9,581 bases of DNA from the NCBI GenBank assembly GCA_041628815.1, contig JBFKOL010000153.1:1-9581 (forward strand). The letters are read 5' to 3'. Positions 6,623 to 9,581 of this stretch are shown one piece after another (position 1 is the first letter of the stretch; every line of letters begins with the position of its first letter). The notes under the pieces were generated by a model that was not told the origin of the DNA, searched no databases, and worked only from the letters and a program-made list of their open reading frames with translations. This stretch comes from JBFKOL01 sp041628815 (lineage in GTDB: Bacteria > Bacteroidota > Bacteroidia > Chitinophagales > Saprospiraceae). The position numbers were made by a program, and so were the translations under genes.

Positions 6623-7579
6623 TCACTGAGTAGCCAAAAATACCTTGAACTTACTTCCTTGACCGCTCGATCCCAAAAGATCAAATTTTTGAAACATGAG
6701 TTTCTTGTAAGCCTTCATATAGATTTTACCTACTGCCAGAGGCCTGAAAGCTTCCGGATATTCTCGGAAGTGCTCCCTCACTACCCGTGTCCACAACAAT
6801 CTCATATCCGTGGCCAGGTTGACCTTACATATGCCATATTGAATGGATTTTTGAAGCTCAGCGGAATCCACACCTTTGGCGTCCGACCTAATTTGTCCTC
6901 CCGCAGCATTAATCCGTCGGATTTCCTCGTGGTTGACCGCCGACCCCCCATGAAGAACGAGAGGAAAACCTGGAAGTTTGTTCTGGATTTCTTTTAGAAT
7001 GTGAAACTGAAGCCCCTGACCTCCGGAAAATTTATAAGCTCCATGACTCGTTCCCACTGCAATGGCCAGGCTGTGGCATCCAGTGCGCTCCACAAACTCC
7101 TCAACCTGAACGGGATTGGTATAAAATGCTGCCTCTTCACTGATGGTGAGGTTATCTTCTACACCCGATAAAACACCTAATTCTGCCTCTACGGAAATAT
7201 TTTTAGGCGCAGCCATATCTACAATGTGACGCGTTAGACGAACATTGTCCTCAAATGGTTCGTGGCTGGCATCAATCATTACGGAAGTATAAAATCCCGA
7301 CCGAATGGCATCTTCCACGTGCGATTGATCACCATGATCAATGTGAGGAACAAAGACTACTTCCGGATACATCTCTGAAGCTGCCTTTATCATTGCGGCA
7401 AGCATCGGTGGACCGGCATAATTTCGCTGCAATGGAGTGGTCTGTATGATCACAGGTGAATCGGCTTCACTGGCCGCTGCAAACAAAGCAAGGACCTGCT
7501 CCATGAATTCAACATTGACAGCTGCCAAGGCATACTTTCCATAGCAGTGACGGTATAAGTCTTTTGTAGAAATCTTCAT
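6623..7579 (-). CDS. Class II (zinc) ketose-bisphosphate-type aldolase, probable IolJ-role enzyme
   Basis: This 318-residue class II aldolase has the zinc and catalytic set in place: Asp81/His82 in HIDHGD, Glu133 in VEAELGVLSGVED, His179 in AVGTSHGAYK, His210 in PLVLHGGSAV, and the phosphate-site block GICKVNLATDMRL (249-261). SVMIDASHEPFEDNV also fits. By context it would cleave 5-dehydro-2-deoxy-D-gluconate 6-phosphate to dihydroxyacetone phosphate and malonate semialdehyde (the IolJ step), since it sits between the transporter and iolD. However, residues about 223-242 (INAAGGQIRSDAKGV...) form an insertion that short IolJ, GatY and KbaY enzymes lack and that resembles Calvin-cycle-type fructose-bisphosphate aldolases, as recalled. 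Substrate is therefore open between the IolJ product, fructose 1,6-bisphosphate and another ketose phosphate. The start at 7579 gives the usual N-terminus, 9 nt after the symporter stop. Confidence 0.88.
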   Translation of the reverse strand: MKISTKDLYRHCYGKYALAAVNVEFMEQVLALFAAASEADSPVIIQTTPLQRNYAGPPMLAAMIKAASEMYPEVVFVPHIDHGDQSHVEDAIRSGFYTSVMIDASHEPFEDNVRLTRHIVDMAAPKNISVEAELGVLSGVEDNLTISEEAAFYTNPVQVEEFVERTGCHSLAIAVGTSHGAYKFSGGQGLQFHILKEIQNKLPGFPLVLHGGSAVNHEEIRRINAAGGQIRSDAKGVDSAELQKSIQYGICKVNLATDMRLLWTRVVREHFREYPEAFRPLAVGKIYMKAYKKLMFQKFDLLGSSGQGSKFKVFLATQ

Positions 7580-7588
7580 GAATTTGGA

Positions 7589-9208
7589 TTAGGTCATACC
7601 GGCATTGCCGAGCAGCAAATAGATGAACAAAGTGACAAGGACTAGGGCGATACTGATTACCTTGGTGTAACGCCAGGGTGTCGTGGAAACCGCGCCGACA
7701 TCTGTTATCTGGAAGGGATTTTCATTCGGATAACTGAACGATACGACATGCATAAATAAGACGTTTAAGACGAATTCTACTCCCCATATATGAACAAAAT
7801 GGATTTCGGCCTTCACTATATAATTAACCGTGATATAGAATAGAAGGCCAAATATCAAGCCAGCCTTGGCACCTGTTGCTGAAACCCTGGGAAAGAAAAA
7901 TGCTGCCAGTATCACCGTCGCCATAGGTATGAAGAAGATACCGTTCAGTTGTTGTAGCAGTTGATACAATCCTGCAGGGGCACTGGCAACCCAAGGAGCG
8001 ACGAGAATGGCAAACAAAGCCAGGACGGCCGACACAACACGTCCTACGCGCACAATGGTGTTGTCACCAGCTGCCGGTCGTATATATTTTTTGTAAAGAT
8101 CAAGACTGAATAAGGTGGCGGCACTGTTCAATGCACTGTTGAATGTACTTAATATAGCCCCGACAATTACCGCAACAAAAAATCCGGTCAGCCAGAAGGG
8201 AAGAACCCGTTTGACAAGTTCAGGATAGACTGCGTCCTGGTTTTCATAAAGAGATTCTCCAAAGTAATAATATCCGATGATACCTGGCAAAACGATGATC
8301 AATGGCATTAAAATCTTTAGCATCCCTGTGAACAACAGGCCTTTTTGTGCTTCTTTTAGACTGACCGCACCCAGGGCTCTTTGTATGATTGACTGGTGCA
8401 TCGTCCAGAAGTACAGCTGATTAACAATCATACCGGTAAAAAGAACGCTGAAAGGCAGGATCGCATCTCTTGCCCCCTCACCTATGGAAGGTTCTCTGCT
8501 GACGACATTAAACTTTTCAGGCGCATGATGAAAAACTTTCATTAGCCCAGACCAAACATTCCCATCACCGATCGACAGCAACGCTATTATAGGTACTAGA
8601 AGGCCTGCAAATAACAGTCCATATCCATTAATGGTATCGGTATAGGCCACCATCTTTAATCCTCCAAAAATGGCATAAATACCCCCCAATACTCCTACGA
8701 ATACTACGGTTATCCAAAGTCCCTGCGATTGACTAACGCCCATTAAATCGGAAATGCCGAAAATACTTTCAATATTGATGGCCCCCGTATAAAGAACGAT
8801 GGGAAGAAGTGTCAAAACAAAGGACACGATCAACAGCAGGGCCACCAAGGTCCGTGTAAGCCTGTCGAAACGCATCTCGAGAAACTGCGGAATCGTCGTC
8901 AAGCCCATTTTCAAATATCGCGGGACAAAATAGATGGCTGCTGCAATGAGTGCTAATGCAGAAGTGACCTCCCATGTTATGATGATCGCCCCATTTTTAT
9001 AAGACGAGCCGTTCATGCCTATAAGATGTTCGGTAGAAATATTGGTCAACAACATGGATCCTGCGATCACCACACCTGTGAGACTCCTCCCTCCGAGAAA
9101 ATATCCGTCCTGTGTGTTCAGGCGGTCCTTCCTTAGACGCCATGTGGCATAGAATGCGACAAAGCCTGTAAACAGAAAAAAGGTAAGAAACTGAATGGTT
9201 GTTTCCAT
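7589..9208 (-). CDS. SglT-like sodium/solute symporter (SSS family), probable inositol or sugar uptake
   Basis: This is an inner-membrane Na+-coupled transporter of about 539 residues with many hydrophobic helices. It follows the Vibrio SglT pattern closely: DGYFLGGRSLTGVVIAGSML, TNISTEHLIGMNGSSY, IYAIFGGLKMVAYTD, HQSIIQRALGAVSLKEAQKG and LSTFNSALNSAATLFSLDLY. The Ser-Thr pair (354-355) ahead of LNS matches the expected Na+-site position. Against SglT galactose ligands recalled from its structure, Glu80, Ser83, Asn263, Lys298 and Gln419 are kept and Gln69 is replaced by His61. As the first gene of the iol operon it most likely imports myo-inositol or a related polyol; a sugar is the alternative. 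I chose ATG 9208 because METTIQFLTFF leads straight into the first helix. An in-frame ATG at 9238 would add ten residues (MLCHCLTFGP) with no family support that I can see. The aldolase gene follows after 9 nt. Confidence 0.9.
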   Translation of the reverse strand: METTIQFLTFFLFTGFVAFYATWRLRKDRLNTQDGYFLGGRSLTGVVIAGSMLLTNISTEHLIGMNGSSYKNGAIIITWEVTSALALIAAAIYFVPRYLKMGLTTIPQFLEMRFDRLTRTLVALLLIVSFVLTLLPIVLYTGAINIESIFGISDLMGVSQSQGLWITVVFVGVLGGIYAIFGGLKMVAYTDTINGYGLLFAGLLVPIIALLSIGDGNVWSGLMKVFHHAPEKFNVVSREPSIGEGARDAILPFSVLFTGMIVNQLYFWTMHQSIIQRALGAVSLKEAQKGLLFTGMLKILMPLIIVLPGIIGYYYFGESLYENQDAVYPELVKRVLPFWLTGFFVAVIVGAILSTFNSALNSAATLFSLDLYKKYIRPAAGDNTIVRVGRVVSAVLALFAILVAPWVASAPAGLYQLLQQLNGIFFIPMATVILAAFFFPRVSATGAKAGLIFGLLFYITVNYIVKAEIHFVHIWGVEFVLNVLFMHVVSFSYPNENPFQITDVGAVSTTPWRYTKVISIALVLVTLFIYLLLGNAGMT

Positions 9209-9412
9209 CGGACCGAAAGTTAAGCAATGACAAAGCACACTGAGAAGAGGATGTCATATTTCTAACTATAAATGTTAAACCAGGTGTTATCATGCATAGA
9301 AGCCACTCTTGGTGATTATAATGGATTACGGAACATTCCCCCTCGGACTAAGGAAAAGCTATTACATATTTTGATCGCAATGGGCTATTTTACGCATACA
9401 ATTTTGATTTTA
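9209..9412. promoter_or_regulatory. Divergent intergenic region between the inositol operon and the VOC gene
   Basis: This 204-nt region lies between two genes that point away from each other, so promoters for both the - strand inositol operon and the + strand VOC gene are expected here. I see no other gene in it. I searched by eye for the Bacteroidota -7 element TAnnTTTG. The closest on the - strand is TAACTTTC, about 10 nt before ATG 9208, which has no properly spaced TTG and would leave a very short leader. I could not place either promoter or an operator with confidence. Confidence 0.4.
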
Positions 9413-9581
9413 ATGGATTTGAACCAAGTGACCATTCCGTCTGTGAACCTGGACCAATCGGTCAGCTTTTATCTGGTGCTGGGCCTGGAACTCATTGTGG
9501 ATGCAAGACCTGATTACGTCAGGTTTCTTTGTCCGTCGGGGTCCTCAACTTTTTCGGTTCACCGCGTTTCCAATCTTCCCA
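9413..9581 (+). CDS. VOC/glyoxalase-fold protein, N-terminal part (3' end outside window)
   Basis: The frame from ATG 9413 stays open to the window end, giving 56 codons. The start NQVTIPSVNLDQSVSFYLVL continues into GLELIVDARPDYVRFLCPSG, then STFSVHRV. This is the first beta-alpha-beta-beta module of the vicinal oxygen chelate superfamily (glyoxalase I, bleomycin resistance, extradiol dioxygenase relatives), with the usual h-x-h-P-x-x-D/N-x-x-x-S-x-x-FY-x-x-x-LG-x-x pattern. The first metal ligand position would be near residue 5, where Gln is found; the later ligands lie beyond the window, so function and metal use cannot be judged. An earlier in-frame ATG at 9380 would add eleven residues that do not fit the family start. 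It is transcribed away from the inositol operon. No clear ribosome-binding site is seen. Confidence 0.78.
   Translation, partial: MDLNQVTIPSVNLDQSVSFYLVLGLELIVDARPDYVRFLCPSGSSTFSVHRVSNLP

Noticed and set aside
8997..9293. 98-codon - strand frame across the start of the symporter
   Set aside because: It overlaps conserved first-helix codons of the symporter in another frame and has no family resemblance.

Overview
The window looks like a piece of a Bacteroidota chromosome. The reasons are moderate GC, start codons that mostly lack a clear Shine-Dalgarno sequence, the gene content (a DUF4136-type lipoprotein, a DinB-like protein, an SglT-like symporter in an inositol cluster), and a compact layout with 1-20 nt gene overlaps. 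The phylum is an inference from style and gene families; I cannot name a genus.

Left part, + strand (1-2572): a molybdate ABC uptake operon. The window opens inside modA (periplasmic binding protein, C-terminal part only). A 252-nt gap follows, then a stand-alone two-repeat Mop/TOBE protein, modB (permease) and modC (ATPase). The last three genes overlap by 1 and 4 nt and are surely co-transcribed. A 155-nt spacer with no clear terminator leads to a + strand lipoprotein gene (2728-3273) of DUF4136 type. Its end overlaps, tail to tail, the last gene of the next block by 20 nt.

Right part, - strand (9208 down to 3254): a five-gene operon for inositol (or inositol-like polyol) use. In transcription order it holds an SglT-like Na+/solute symporter, a class II (zinc) aldolase, IolD (trihydroxycyclohexane-dione hydrolase), IolE (inosose dehydratase) and a small DinB-like protein. 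The gaps are 9, 85, 21 and 14 nt. The expected logic is uptake of the polyol, dehydration of 2-keto-inositol by IolE, ring opening by IolD, and final C-C cleavage by the aldolase. The inositol dehydrogenase (IolG), isomerase (IolB), kinase (IolC) and a regulator are not in this window. A divergent gene bounds the operon upstream, so those functions must come from elsewhere.

Right edge, + strand (9413 to end): the first 56 codons of a VOC/glyoxalase-fold protein, divergent from the inositol operon. The 204-nt region between them probably carries both promoters.

I found no RNA genes, insertion sequences, CRISPR arrays or phage genes, and no clearly new system. The points most worth a second look are the aldolase, which carries an insertion typical of another subfamily, the incomplete inositol pathway, the stand-alone di-Mop protein with its structured upstream gap, and the near-complete set of sugar ligands in the symporter.
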